DNA of 64,000 nt from JARRNE01 sp963824085 (GCA_963824085.1 CAWGNT010000005.1:26951-90950); one strand, 5' to 3'; numbered from the stretch's first letter, positions 1 to 9,399 are shown. Notes: a model not told the origin generated them from the sequence alone. Made by a program: numbers and translations.

Positions 1-1965
1 CACCCGCTCACCGGACTGGACCCGACGGATGCCCCCAGACTCAGGGACCTCGTCCAGGGAGGGGCCGGGAGCCGAGGTCCCGCGGCGCCGCGGCTCGCCC
101 AGCGGCCGTTTCCGATCATCAACGCGGCGCTGAACATCACCTCGTCGCGCAATCTCGCCTGGCAGGAGCGCAAGGCGGCCTCCTTTACCTTTACCCCGAT
201 GTATTGCGGCTACGAGATCAAGGACACCGACGGAACGCTGCTCTCGGGCTATCAGCACACCGAAGACTACGTGCGAACCCAGAACAAATGGATATCCCTG
301 GGTCTGCCAATATCGGTCTCCGGGGCCGCAGCTAGTCCGAATGAGGGTTACCACACGAGCGCCGCCACCGCATTTCTGATGACCGTATTCAACGTGCGGC
401 TCGGTTGGTGGCTTCAAAATCCGCGTTACCCGCAGCAGTGGCAGCAGGCAGGCCCAACCTTCTCGCTCTTCCTGCTCCTTCAGGAGCTTGCGGGAATGAC
501 CAACGACGCATCGCGCTACGTGTACCTGAGCGACGGCGGTCACTTCGAGAATCTGGGGATCTACGAGCTGGTACGCCGTCGTTGCCACTACATTGTCGCC
601 TGCGATGCCGGTTGCGACCCCAAGTACGGCTTCGACGACCTCGGAAACGCCATTCGCAAGTGTCAGATCGACCTCGGGATCGACATCGATATCGATCCCC
701 GGGGTATCCGTCCCGATGCCGCCACCGGCAACAGCAGCGTCCACTGCGCGGTCGGTCGTATCCACTATGAAATGGCGGACAAGAACGCGCGACCCGGTTT
801 CCTGTTGTACGTGAAGACGTCGCTCACGGGAGACGAACCAACGGACATCCTGCAGTACGCGGGAGAGCACCCGGCGTTTCCTCACGAGACGACCGCCGAC
901 CAGTGGTACAGCGAGTCCCAGTTCGAGAGCTATCGCAAGCTCGGCTTCCACACCATTGGCGCAGTCCTCGCTGACGCTGTCAGCGAGCCTAGCGCCGCGG
1001 AAGACATGCGGGAGCGCGATCTGGAGGACGTCTTCACGGCGCTCCGCGAGCGCTGGTATCCGTCCAACCCGCAGGCCCGAGCGTCCTTCTCCAGGCACGG
1101 CGAGGCAGTCGAGGCGATCTTCGAGCGCATCCGTAAGGATGACCATCTCCGGTTCTTGGACGACCAGCTCTATCCGGAGTGGCGGCACCTGATGGACGGG
1201 AAACGGGTGGCAAGGTCCGATCCGACCCCGACGATGCTCCCGAACCAAGCAGCGGAGATTCGGGCGGGCTTCTATCTGTGCAGCTCACTGCTCCGAATCA
1301 TGGAGAGCGTGTATCACGATCTCTCCCTGGAGGAGCAGTACGATCACCCCGATAATCGCGGCTGGATGAATCTGTTCCGGCACTGGTCCTGGGCCGGGAT
1401 GGTGCGAGTGACCTGGGCCATATCGGCAAACATGTTTGGTGCGCGATTCCAGCGGTTTTGTCGGCGTCGGCTCGACTTACCCGTCGGGGAGGTCAGCTGC
1501 GGCGATCCCGTGAGATTCGCGGAAATGGGCCCAGAAGCGGGCCTAAACTTTCTGGAGACGAATCACGTCCGCAGGCTCGTCGGGGAGTGCTTTCCGAAAC
1601 GGAAACGCTCGATGTCCGTCGTTCAGCTCTCGCTTCAGGTCATCAGCCCATTCAGCTCAGAGGACCGAGTGGCGTTTGCATTTCCGTTCGCATTCGCCCT
1701 GGTTGATTCCATCGGCGGCAAACGTGTGCTGGTCTACTTCCGCGTTCGGGACCACCTGCGCGGCATCGGCCTGGGACGCAAGGGACTGGCCGTCTTGCTT
1801 AAGGAAAGAAAGGTGCGGGATATCGTTCCCCTGGATCGTTTAGCACAGAAGCGCGTCTCCGCGGTCATCAGAGAGGCGAATTACGCGACGTTGCATCGCC
1901 TTTGGAGCTCGGTCGTCACGGCGGCCGAGGAGAGTGGCTCCGGAGACATTGACCGGTTCGTTTAG
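1..1965 (+). CDS. Patatin-like phospholipase family protein, 3' part of a large gene
   Basis: The reading frame is open from base 1, so the N-terminus lies outside the window; 654 codons are visible. The core FPIINAALNITSS and the block YLSDGGHFENLG match the C-terminal half of bacterial patatin-like phospholipases, where the Asp of DGG is the catalytic-dyad aspartate. The nucleophile-elbow serine (GXSXG) must lie upstream and cannot be checked. The second half carries helical, Trp-rich segments and a hydrophobic stretch near 1660-1740 (FPFAFALVDSIGG), so membrane association is possible. Family knowledge suggests a lipid acyl hydrolase; the substrate is unknown. The following 617 bases are non-coding, so it is the last gene of its unit. 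Confidence 0.75.
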   Translation, partial: HPLTGLDPTDAPRLRDLVQGGAGSRGPAAPRLAQRPFPIINAALNITSSRNLAWQERKAASFTFTPMYCGYEIKDTDGTLLSGYQHTEDYVRTQNKWISLGLPISVSGAAASPNEGYHTSAATAFLMTVFNVRLGWWLQNPRYPQQWQQAGPTFSLFLLLQELAGMTNDASRYVYLSDGGHFENLGIYELVRRRCHYIVACDAGCDPKYGFDDLGNAIRKCQIDLGIDIDIDPRGIRPDAATGNSSVHCAVGRIHYEMADKNARPGFLLYVKTSLTGDEPTDILQYAGEHPAFPHETTADQWYSESQFESYRKLGFHTIGAVLADAVSEPSAAEDMRERDLEDVFTALRERWYPSNPQARASFSRHGEAVEAIFERIRKDDHLRFLDDQLYPEWRHLMDGKRVARSDPTPTMLPNQAAEIRAGFYLCSSLLRIMESVYHDLSLEEQYDHPDNRGWMNLFRHWSWAGMVRVTWAISANMFGARFQRFCRRRLDLPVGEVSCGDPVRFAEMGPEAGLNFLETNHVRRLVGECFPKRKRSMSVVQLSLQVISPFSSEDRVAFAFPFAFALVDSIGGKRVLVYFRVRDHLRGIGLGRKGLAVLLKERKVRDIVPLDRLAQKRVSAVIREANYATLHRLWSSVVTAAEESGSGDIDRFV

Positions 1966-2582
1966 ACCGATTCAGCAGTCCAAACCTGATGTCTCGAAGC
2001 GACGCACTCGGCACCGCGAGGCGGATATTGGGATGACAGGCGTTCGTACCGGCACACGACGCAGCACAAGTCAAAAGTGTCGGTTATGCACATCGCGGCC
2101 TTCGTAGCGGGGACCGGTCGAAGATGCGACTGCTTGTCAATTCCCCTTTTTCGGGAATCGAGAACTGGATCACAAATCTTTGGAATGCAAGGGGCCGCAG
2201 AAACGCGACCGACCTTAGTCCAGTCTAACAAGAGTGCTCCCACAACCGGGACTTACGGCATTGCGGACGTCGAGATCCACAGACTTATCCACAGGTGGCG
2301 TGGACAAAAATACGTTTGCTGCCACACGCTTGAAGCTATCCTGCAACTTCTCGAAATAACCTTAATAACTGTCTACAACCTGCTCTTCAGTCCTATTTAC
2401 CTGCCCCGGAAAGGGCCTGCGATCTGTTCCGCACCCCGGTCATTGCGCCGTCCTATGCTAAAAATTTCGCATTACGCAACAGTTCTTGCATTGCGCAATC
2501 ATGGCTTGGGCACTACCCTGAGCATTAGTCGGCGACGCCCGTTGCCGAGAGAGACAACAGCTCATGTTTAGGAGAGCCCCCC
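1966..2582. other. Intergenic region upstream of the phosphoketolase-like gene
   Basis: I see no convincing gene in these 617 bases. An open frame at 2077-2571 has no family resemblance and no ribosome site. The region is AT-richer than its neighbours. It holds a perfect DnaA box at 2285-2293 and, at 2471-2480 and 2490-2499, two related decamers (ATTACGCAAC and the palindrome ATTGCGCAAT) 19 bases apart, which could be an operator for the downstream gene. AGGAGAG at 2571-2577, just before the ATG at 2583, is its ribosome site. Confidence 0.4.
2285..2293 (+). promoter_or_regulatory. Perfect DnaA-box match (TTATCCACA)
   Basis: The nonamer TTATCCACA equals the high-affinity DnaA consensus. It stands alone here, so it is not an origin; a lone box may act in transcriptional control or be chance. 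Confidence 0.4.
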
Positions 2583-4799
2583 ATGAACGCAACAGCGGAG
2601 CACGCATCATCCGGATCGGCCGATCTCACGGACGGCATCGAGTACTTCGGTAAGCCTTGGCCTCAGTTCGAGCAGCACGCCCGCGAGGCAGTCATCGCTG
2701 AGGGGCAGCACGGCATCGCCTCGGCGACGGACGAGCGCGCCGTCTACCAGACGCTACTTGCAGCGGACGCCCTGCGCTATCTCACCCTGCAGGTTACGGG
2801 CGCCAAGGGATCCGGGCACCCGGGCGGCTTCGCGTCAAGCGCCGAGGCCCATGCGGCGCTCATGATGCTCGGACATACCAATATCGTTACCGAGGTCGGC
2901 CACCACGCGCCCGGCTTCTACAGCGCGATGTTTCTGGACTCCTCCCTGGAGGAAATGGGTATCCGTAGCGTGCGGGAGATGCGTGAGCGCTTTCGCGAGC
3001 GTGAGGGGCTGCTCGGCCACCTCTCCGGCGCGATTCCCGGAATCCTCTCGCCCGCCGGCCCGCTGGGCCAGGGCCAGCACTTCGCGATGGCTGGAGCCCT
3101 TCTACACCCCGATACCCTGTTCCCAGTGACCATCGGCGACGGCGGGATGGGCGAGCCGTACCCACTCTCAGCGATGATGCATTTCCACACCGCCTATCCG
3201 CAGGTCACTAACTTCCTACCCGTGCTGATCTGGAACGGCTACAGCCAGGAGCACCACGCCATGGTCTCCACCTGGGACAATGCGCGCATGATTGCGTACT
3301 GGCGCGCCCACGGCTTTGACGAGGTAGTGCTGGTGGATGCCAAGGCATTCGACGACAGCGGCCAGGATGCCCCTTATGCGGACAGCACCCGGTTCTCTTT
3401 CGGGCAGCGGCTCGCGTTTGCCGCAGCGGTGCTCGAGGGCGTGGACCGGGCGGCGCGCTCGGCATTGGGCGGCAGACCCACCGCCTTTATCATCAAGCAG
3501 CTCAAGGGCTCCGGGGTTCACACCACGGGGTCGAAGTCACACAACCTGTACCCGGCGGACACCCTCGACCAGCCCCACATCAGCGAGGCCCTCAAGCGCC
3601 GCGCCCTGCCTCCCCAGGCCTGGCAGATCGTGCGCGAGAACCTCCGCCGCGCGGGAGGGGGTCCAGCAGTGGCGACCGTGGTGACCGAGCGTCCGCTTCC
3701 ACTTGCGCCTCTGGGCAAACTCCCCATACAGACGTTCGCCCTGGGGGACAAGCAAGTGCCCGCAACCGCCCTTGGAGCCCTCGTGGCCGCAGTGGGGCGC
3801 ACCGACCCGCGTTTCTTGGTGACCAATGCGGACGGTAACGAAGCGTCGGCGATGAAGAACATCAACGAGGCCCTCGGCATCCGCCATCCCACGACGGACG
3901 AGCTCTACAACCAGCGCCCGGACGGCCAGGTTTACGAACCCCTGAGCGAGGACGCCTGCGCCGGTCTCGCCGCCGCCATCGCACTCTTCGGCGGACGTTC
4001 CCTTTGGCTGTCCTACGAGAGCTTCGTCATCAACGGTTGGCCCATCTTCCAGACGGTGACTCAGGCGATGGCGGAGCTGCGCCGCAAGACGCCGTCGGCA
4101 ATCGCCATGTTCACCGCCGGCGCCCTGGAGCAGGGTCGCAACGGCTGGACCCACCAGCGCCCTGAGATCGAGAACTATGTGGCCGCCCAGATGCGCAACG
4201 GCAACGTCTATGCCTTGTTCCCGGTGGACGCCAACATGATCCAGGCTGCCTATGGATGGGCGTTGGAAAGCTGGAACAAGGGCATCGCCATCTTTGCCTC
4301 CAAAAGTCCGCTGCCGGTACGTACCAACCCCGAGGAGGCTGCCGAGGCGGTAGAGCGCGGCGCCATCGCGCTCTACGAGGGCATGGGCGGCGACAAGGGC
4401 ACGGTAGTCTTGGCGGTGACCGGCGACATGGTCTTCCTCCCCGTGTTCGAGGCCAAGGACCTGCTCGAAGCGAATGGGTACAGGGTGCGCATCGTGGCCG
4501 TGGTAAACCCGCGGCGGCTCTACCGACCCCAGGACGTGGCCTGGGAGACCTGTGCCCAGCCGGACAACGCCTTCATGGACGCTGACCACTTCAATACGCT
4601 CTTTGACGGTGACCTGCTGTGCGCCGTAAGCGGCGGCCCGGGCGCCCCGCTGGAGCCGGTGCTGCTGCGTTCGCGCGCCCCGCGGCGCGAGCTGATGACT
4701 TGGAAACGGGGTGAGACCACCGCCACGCCCGGCGAGGTCATGGCCCTCAATGGCCTCACCGCCGAGAACATCGCCGCCCGCGTGATGGCCATGGGCTGA
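2583..4799 (+). CDS. Phosphoketolase-family ThDP enzyme (XFP/transketolase-like)
   Basis: A 738-residue thiamine-diphosphate enzyme. The N-terminal domain shows GAKGSGHPGG (residues about 73-82), GPLGQGQHFAMA (about 159-170) and the ThDP/Mg motif GDGGMGEPYPL (about 185-195), as in the XFP N-terminal domain. The middle has YESFVINGWPIFQ and EQGRNGWTHQRPEIENY, the counterpart of the His-Gln substrate loop of phosphoketolases. Phosphoketolases split xylulose-5-P or fructose-6-P with phosphate to acetyl-P; this shorter, diverged subgroup has also been given other names in databases, so the exact reaction is not certain. The ATG follows AGGAGAG. It precedes a DUF1537 sugar-acid kinase on the same strand, which suggests a shared carbohydrate route, but a repeat-rich 346-base gap separates them. 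Confidence 0.8.
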   Translation: MNATAEHASSGSADLTDGIEYFGKPWPQFEQHAREAVIAEGQHGIASATDERAVYQTLLAADALRYLTLQVTGAKGSGHPGGFASSAEAHAALMMLGHTNIVTEVGHHAPGFYSAMFLDSSLEEMGIRSVREMRERFREREGLLGHLSGAIPGILSPAGPLGQGQHFAMAGALLHPDTLFPVTIGDGGMGEPYPLSAMMHFHTAYPQVTNFLPVLIWNGYSQEHHAMVSTWDNARMIAYWRAHGFDEVVLVDAKAFDDSGQDAPYADSTRFSFGQRLAFAAAVLEGVDRAARSALGGRPTAFIIKQLKGSGVHTTGSKSHNLYPADTLDQPHISEALKRRALPPQAWQIVRENLRRAGGGPAVATVVTERPLPLAPLGKLPIQTFALGDKQVPATALGALVAAVGRTDPRFLVTNADGNEASAMKNINEALGIRHPTTDELYNQRPDGQVYEPLSEDACAGLAAAIALFGGRSLWLSYESFVINGWPIFQTVTQAMAELRRKTPSAIAMFTAGALEQGRNGWTHQRPEIENYVAAQMRNGNVYALFPVDANMIQAAYGWALESWNKGIAIFASKSPLPVRTNPEEAAEAVERGAIALYEGMGGDKGTVVLAVTGDMVFLPVFEAKDLLEANGYRVRIVAVVNPRRLYRPQDVAWETCAQPDNAFMDADHFNTLFDGDLLCAVSGGPGAPLEPVLLRSRAPRRELMTWKRGETTATPGEVMALNGLTAENIAARVMAMG

Positions 4800-4806
4800 G
4801 TCGGTT

Positions 4807-5121
4807 GAACCGCTGAGACACAGAGGGCGCAGAGAGGAATCAGACAGAGGATTAATAGCACTGCCGAGGCGCCAAGAACGCCAAGGTAGGAGATGTCGAA
4901 AGAGCTGAATGGCGCGCAAGGCCCCTCGCCCTGGGCGGGGGTTGGGGCGAGGGGACAAGCGCCGGACGCAATCGGCTTCCGGCTTATCGACCAGCGGATC
5001 GCACTGAAGCGGCGAGGACATTCGCCCCACCCCAAGCAGCGCCTTCCAATATTCTCTGCGCCCTCCGCGTCTCTGCGGTTAATCCGATCCCATCTTGGCG
5101 TCCCTGGCGCCTTGGCGGTTG
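4807..5121. repeat. Nested inverted-repeat element between two sugar-enzyme genes
   Basis: Two short dispersed repeats occur here as inverted pairs. The outer left arm at 4807-4836 (AACCGCTGAGACACAGAGGG...) is inverted at 5051-5081 (...CCGCGTCTCTGCGGTT). A second pair is at 4864-4888 (GGCGCCAAGAACGCCAAGG) and 5094-5121 (CTTGGCGTCCCTGGCGCC then TTGGCGGTT). The interior has no recognisable gene. An element of similar size with the same second repeat pair lies at 12979-13298. It fills the gap between the genes ending at 4799 and starting at 5146. Confidence 0.6.
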
Positions 5122-5145
5122 GGTTTAACAGTGCGTATAAGACTA

Positions 5146-6483
5146 ATGACTGATACCAAAATCATCGTCCTCGACGACGACCCCACCGGCTCGCAGACGG
5201 TCCACAGCTGCCTGCTGCTGACCCGCTGGGACCCTGAGACCTTGCGCGACGCCCTGGAAGACGACGCGCCCCTCTTCTTCGTGCTGACCAATACCCGCGG
5301 CATGGATGCGCAGCGGGCGGCGGCGGTGACGCGGGAGGTATGCCGCAACCTGCACACCGCCCTCGACGAGCTCGCTGCGGTCGGAAGGACGATCCAGCCG
5401 CTCCTTGTCAGCCGCTCGGACTCGACGCTGCGCGGTCATTATCCGGTGGAGACGGACGTGATCGCGGAGGAGCTGGGCCCCTTCGACGCCCACTTTCTGG
5501 TGCCGGCTTTCTTCGAGGGCGGTCGGGTTACGGTGGACAGCATCCACTTTATCGAGATGGACGGAATACGGGTCCCGACGCATGAGACCGAGTTCGCCCG
5601 CGACTCGGTATTCGGCTACTCGACGAGCTATTTGCCGGACTACGTGGCCGAGAAGACGCGCGGGCGCATTCCCGCGGCTGCGGTAGAGCGGTTCTTGCTC
5701 CGCGACGTGCGCGGAGACGTTCGCGACCGGCTCCAGGGTCTGAGCCGCAACCGCTGCTGCGTGGTCGACGCTGAGCGCCAGGCCGACCTGGACCATTTCA
5801 CCGCCCAGATCCTCGAGGCCGTTGCCGGCGGCAAGCGCTTCCTGTTCCGCAGCGGCGCGAGTCTTCTCACCTCCCTGGCCCGCCTGCCGCCGCAGCCGGT
5901 GGCTGCCGTCGAAATGCACCGTTACGTGCGCAACACCTTGCCTGGAGCCGTGATCGTGGGCTCCCACGTACGCAAGACAACGGCGCAGCTGGAGGCCCTG
6001 CTAGCGGAGCCAGACGTCGCGGCGGTCGAGGTCGACGTCGATAGAACTCTGCGAGACCGCGAAGGGCTTCTGCGGGAGGTGCTGGACAAAGCCCATGCCG
6101 CCCACGCGAAAGGGCTCGCGCCCGTGGTCTTCACCAGTCGGATGGAGCGCACCTTTACGGACCAGGCGACGCGGCTCGCCTTCGGGGAGCAGGTCTCGGC
6201 CCTGCTGATGGACGTGGTGCGGGGACTCCCGGAAGGGATCAGTTTCCTGATCAGCAAGGGCGGCATCACGTCCAATGACGTTCTGAGCGACGGGTTGGCA
6301 CTGCGCAGCTCCCGAGTGCTCGGCCAGGTGTTGCCGGGCTGCTCCGTGGTGCGCTGCCCGGACGACCACGCTCGCTACCCGCGGCTCCCAGTGGTCATCT
6401 TCCCCGGCAATGTCGGCGACGCGAACGCACTCGCCACGGCCTACCGGCGGCTTGCAGGGGGGCCGAGGACCTCGGAGCCTTAA
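5146..6483 (+). CDS. Four-carbon acid sugar kinase family protein (DUF1537)
   Basis: A 445-residue DUF1537 kinase. The opening IIVLDDDPTGSQTVHSC is the family's N-terminal sugar-acid-binding signature, followed by SRSDSTLRGHYPVE (residues about 85-98). The C-terminal nucleotide-binding domain shows KGGITSNDVL (about 382-391) and PVVIFPGNVGD. Characterised members (OtnK, DtnK, LtnK) phosphorylate erythronate, threonate or 3-oxo-tetronates with ATP. No dehydrogenase or aldolase partner is adjacent, so the substrate is open; the nearest upstream gene is a phosphoketolase-like enzyme. I chose the ATG at 5146 (MTDTKIIVLDDD); an earlier in-frame start lies inside a dispersed repeat and is unlikely. 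Confidence 0.85.
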   Translation: MTDTKIIVLDDDPTGSQTVHSCLLLTRWDPETLRDALEDDAPLFFVLTNTRGMDAQRAAAVTREVCRNLHTALDELAAVGRTIQPLLVSRSDSTLRGHYPVETDVIAEELGPFDAHFLVPAFFEGGRVTVDSIHFIEMDGIRVPTHETEFARDSVFGYSTSYLPDYVAEKTRGRIPAAAVERFLLRDVRGDVRDRLQGLSRNRCCVVDAERQADLDHFTAQILEAVAGGKRFLFRSGASLLTSLARLPPQPVAAVEMHRYVRNTLPGAVIVGSHVRKTTAQLEALLAEPDVAAVEVDVDRTLRDREGLLREVLDKAHAAHAKGLAPVVFTSRMERTFTDQATRLAFGEQVSALLMDVVRGLPEGISFLISKGGITSNDVLSDGLALRSSRVLGQVLPGCSVVRCPDDHARYPRLPVVIFPGNVGDANALATAYRRLAGGPRTSEP

Positions 6484-6535
6484 CTGCGGACGGGCGCGCC
6501 AGCGAATCATGGTGCTAGAGGACTGTCCTCGGTCC

Positions 6536-7009
6536 TCAGGCCTTCGCAGCCGCCTGTGTCTGCTCGGGTCGGATGCGCGGCGTGAAGTAGACGTCTGCGT
6601 CGTCCAGGTCGACGTCGTTTCCGGCGCCGTCCTCCAGCGCCTGGTCGTAGTCCTTCCAGCCGCGCAGCCCGGTCTGCAGCGAGCAGACGTCCTGATAGCC
6701 GAGCACCTGCATCGAATGCGCCGCGAGCACACTGCGGTAGCCTGAGCGGCAGACGACGACCACCTCCCGCTCGCGCGCCTGCACGAGCTCCGGCACGGTC
6801 TCTTCATAGTCCCATTCGCAGGCCGACTCGAGGATACCGCGCGGTACGTTGATGGAGCCTGCGACGTGCATCGCCTCGTACTCGTAAGGCTCACGCACGT
6901 CGACGATCAACAGGTCGGGGTTGGTCTCCAGTCGCTCTGCCAGATCCCAAGGCATGATCTCCCGTACATCCGACAAACAGCCTCGGACCAGCTCGATAAA
7001 GTTCTTCAT
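6536..7009 (-). CDS. Rhodanese-like sulfurtransferase
   Basis: A 157-residue single-domain rhodanese. LLIVDVREPYEYEAMHVAGSI (residues 33-53) is the first signature and VVVVCRSGYRS (83-93) is the active-site loop with the sulfur-accepting Cys87. The acidic tail (GNDVDLDDADVYF) is common in small rhodaneses. Such proteins pass sulfane sulfur between carriers in the cytoplasm, fitting a sulfur oxidiser. It lies just downstream of the two-component genes on the same strand (47-base gap), so it may be co-transcribed with them. Confidence 0.85.
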   Translation of the reverse strand: MKNFIELVRGCLSDVREIMPWDLAERLETNPDLLIVDVREPYEYEAMHVAGSINVPRGILESACEWDYEETVPELVQAREREVVVVCRSGYRSVLAAHSMQVLGYQDVCSLQTGLRGWKDYDQALEDGAGNDVDLDDADVYFTPRIRPEQTQAAAKA

Positions 7010-7056
7010 TCGCTTCTGCCTCTAACTCTTGTTCCTGAAAATCGCTCCTGTGCGGT

Positions 7057-7719
7057 CTACTCGCCGGAGCGAACGCCGCTGCGGGCACATAGGTTCTGCT
7101 CGACCGCAATGACCGCGGCCTCCACGCGTGAATGGACATCAAGCTTGCGCAGGATTGCCTTGACGTGGAGCTTGACCGTCCCGTCGGAGATCCCAAGCAC
7201 GCGCGCGATGGCCTTGTTACTCTGACCGTCGGCTAGGTGACAGAGGATTTCATGCTCCCGCGGTGTCAGGTCCGAGAAGGCGGAAGGCGCGTTGGCCTCT
7301 GCGCCATCACCCTTGACGGCCTTGGCCAGGACGCCGGTGAGCTCGCGGGCGACCACCGTCTTGCCCGCGACTATCTCGCGCAGGGAGGAAATCAGCTCGT
7401 TGGGCTCCATGTCCTTGAGCAAGTAGCCCTGGGCGCCGGCCTGCAAGGAGTCGATCACGTCCCGCTCTTCGGCGCTGGTGGTCAGCATCGCGACCGGCAT
7501 GGTCTGAGCGGACGCACGCAGCCGCCGGAGCACCTCGAGGCCGGTCAGATTGGGCATCCGCATGTCGAGAAGCACCACCTCCGGCGATGTCTCCTTGACC
7601 AGTCGAATGCCCTCTTCGCAGTCGCCCACCGCGCCTATGACATCGATACCGCGGCGCTCCAGCAGCTCCCGCAGACCGATGCGGAAAAGGGCATGATCGT
7701 CGATCAGCAGGACGCGCAT
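7057..7719 (-). CDS. NarL/FixJ-type response regulator
   Basis: A 220-residue regulator with an N-terminal receiver (acidic pair D7-D8, phospho-acceptor D52 in VVLLDMRMP, K102 in YLLKD) and a C-terminal LuxR-type helix-turn-helix around residues 150-205 (LTPREHEILCHLADG, SNKAIARVLGIS, TVKLHVKAILRKL). Its ATG overlaps the stop of the histidine kinase gene as ATGA (7717-7721), so the pair is translationally coupled and is its cognate kinase-regulator system. The target genes are not evident. Confidence 0.92.
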   Translation of the reverse strand: MRVLLIDDHALFRIGLRELLERRGIDVIGAVGDCEEGIRLVKETSPEVVLLDMRMPNLTGLEVLRRLRASAQTMPVAMLTTSAEERDVIDSLQAGAQGYLLKDMEPNELISSLREIVAGKTVVARELTGVLAKAVKGDGAEANAPSAFSDLTPREHEILCHLADGQSNKAIARVLGISDGTVKLHVKAILRKLDVHSRVEAAVIAVEQNLCARSGVRSGE

Positions 7720-9338
7720 CAGGCGGCCACCAGGGGAGACGATATGGTCGAGGGCTTACGGTCGGGTGTGAACACCAGCTCTACCCGCGTCCCCTCGCCG
7801 GGCTCGCTCTCGACGCGGAGCTCCGCACCGATCCGGCGCGCCCGCTCCTGCATGATCGAGAGACCGATATGCTCTCCGGGGCGCCCCCCCGCCGTGGGCG
7901 CACTGAACCCGATGCCGTCGTCCTCAACCAACACCACGTGCTCCCCGCCGCTCAGGCGTGTCAACAAGACACGCACGGTCTGCGCATGGGCATGCTTGCG
8001 GATGTTTGCGAGCGACTCTTGCACGATCCGGACGATCTGCAGCTCCATCGATGCCGGAAGACCGAAAGGCCGGCAGTTGGTCTGAAAGAACACGTGCGTG
8101 CCGGTCTTCTGGCGGAAGCGCTCGGTGAGCTTCTCCAGTCCGGCAATGAGTCCTTGGCGATCCATAGGCGCACGGAAGCTGCTGAGAAGCTCACGCAGCT
8201 CCGTGTGGGCCTCATCCAGACCGTTGCGGATATGCTCCAGGTCCGTCCGTGCCTCGTCGGAGATGGGGCTCTGGGCCAGCGAATCGTCGAGCATCCGGAC
8301 TTGGAAACGCAGAGTCGCCAGCGTCTGCGCCAGCGAGTCGTGAAGCTCATGAGCCAATAGGTTGCGCTCTTCAAGGACGGAGAGGCGGCGCGCCTCCAGG
8401 TCAGAACGATGCTTGGCCACGGCGATACCCAAATGGTGTCCGACGCTGAACAGGAGCTCCATGATGTCCTCACGCGCCCGGACTCCCGGCTTGTCGACGA
8501 AGATGGTATAGATGCCGAGCAGCTCGTCGTGGTGCTCCAGCGGGACCGTAAGCACCTCCATCTCGTCGCTGGCGAACATCTTGCGCCCGTAGACGCGGGA
8601 GCAAAAGCGAGCGTCGTTGCGGCAGACGATGTCCCCCGCAGAGAGGACGCTGCCGCATAGACAGAGGTCGACCGGCGTCATACCGTGCTCGCGCACCAGG
8701 TCGTTATCGAGGCCGATGGACCCGACCAGCCGGCGCGCCCCATCCGGCAAAACCAGGCGCACCGTCGCGGCCCGGCCGTTGACCATCTCCTTGAGCACCC
8801 GCAGAAAACGGAGAAGCAGCTCGTCCAGGCCCTCGGTCTCATTGATTCCGGCCGCAACGTCGTAGAGGATCTTGAGCGATGCCGTCTTCTGGGCGAGACG
8901 CGCGGTCTGACGGGCCACACGGTTGTCCATGTCGTCGTACAGCTCGGTAAGCTCCTCGTTGAGGGCGGCGATATCGCCCGCAATGGCATCGAGCACACCC
9001 ACGTTGCGCAGGGATTCACTGGCACCAGGCTCGCCCTGGCACACGCGGAAAGCGGACTCCTCCAGCCTCACCAGCGGGTCCAGAAGCTGCCGGTACAGCC
9101 GCCAGCCAAAGACGGCGAGCGTCGCCGCCGTCACTGCGAGCGCCGAAAGGGCGAGAGCCCCAACCTCCGGCGCACCGGGGAACATCCGATCGAGCAGCGC
9201 CAGAGCGAGTGCCGCCACCAGTCCAACTGCGAGCGCCGCCAGCGGAAGGGTCAGGCCCGCACGATGCAGGAGACCGAGGATGCGTCGGGGAGGCGGCGGC
9301 TCGGCCCTGGTGGTTGGTCTGGCGGCGCGATCGGTCAT
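7719..9338 (-). CDS. NarX/NreB-type sensor histidine kinase with GAF domain
   Basis: A 539-residue membrane kinase starting at MTDRAARPTTR (9338); longer upstream starts run through Arg/Cys-rich sequence and look spurious. Two hydrophobic segments (residues about 27-50 and 58-80) bracket a short loop, followed by a HAMP-like linker and coiled coil (to about 160). A GAF-like domain follows (about 165-310) with four cysteines, C226, C228, C239 and C246, that could bind a metal or sense redox state. HisKA_3 has AHELHDSLAQTLA with phospho-acceptor H333; the ATPase has NIRKHAHA (N445) and EDDGIGF (472-478). The large periplasmic nitrate-sensing domain of NarX is absent. It forms an operon with the response regulator. 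Confidence 0.88.
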   Translation of the reverse strand: MTDRAARPTTRAEPPPPRRILGLLHRAGLTLPLAALAVGLVAALALALLDRMFPGAPEVGALALSALAVTAATLAVFGWRLYRQLLDPLVRLEESAFRVCQGEPGASESLRNVGVLDAIAGDIAALNEELTELYDDMDNRVARQTARLAQKTASLKILYDVAAGINETEGLDELLLRFLRVLKEMVNGRAATVRLVLPDGARRLVGSIGLDNDLVREHGMTPVDLCLCGSVLSAGDIVCRNDARFCSRVYGRKMFASDEMEVLTVPLEHHDELLGIYTIFVDKPGVRAREDIMELLFSVGHHLGIAVAKHRSDLEARRLSVLEERNLLAHELHDSLAQTLATLRFQVRMLDDSLAQSPISDEARTDLEHIRNGLDEAHTELRELLSSFRAPMDRQGLIAGLEKLTERFRQKTGTHVFFQTNCRPFGLPASMELQIVRIVQESLANIRKHAHAQTVRVLLTRLSGGEHVVLVEDDGIGFSAPTAGGRPGEHIGLSIMQERARRIGAELRVESEPGEGTRVELVFTPDRKPSTISSPLVAA

Positions 9339-9399
9339 CGGCTGATCGGGCCGAAGGAACCTGCGGACGGACGAGGCAACGACAAGGCGGTCACGACCC

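Noticed and set aside
2077..2571. 164-codon open frame before the phosphoketolase-like gene
   Set aside because: No family resemblance, no ribosome site, and it crosses AT-rich regulatory-looking sequence including a DnaA box.
3537..5030. Long antisense frame through the phosphoketolase-like gene
   Set aside because: A shadow of high-GC codon use in the sense gene; composition is typical of antisense frames and no motif is present.
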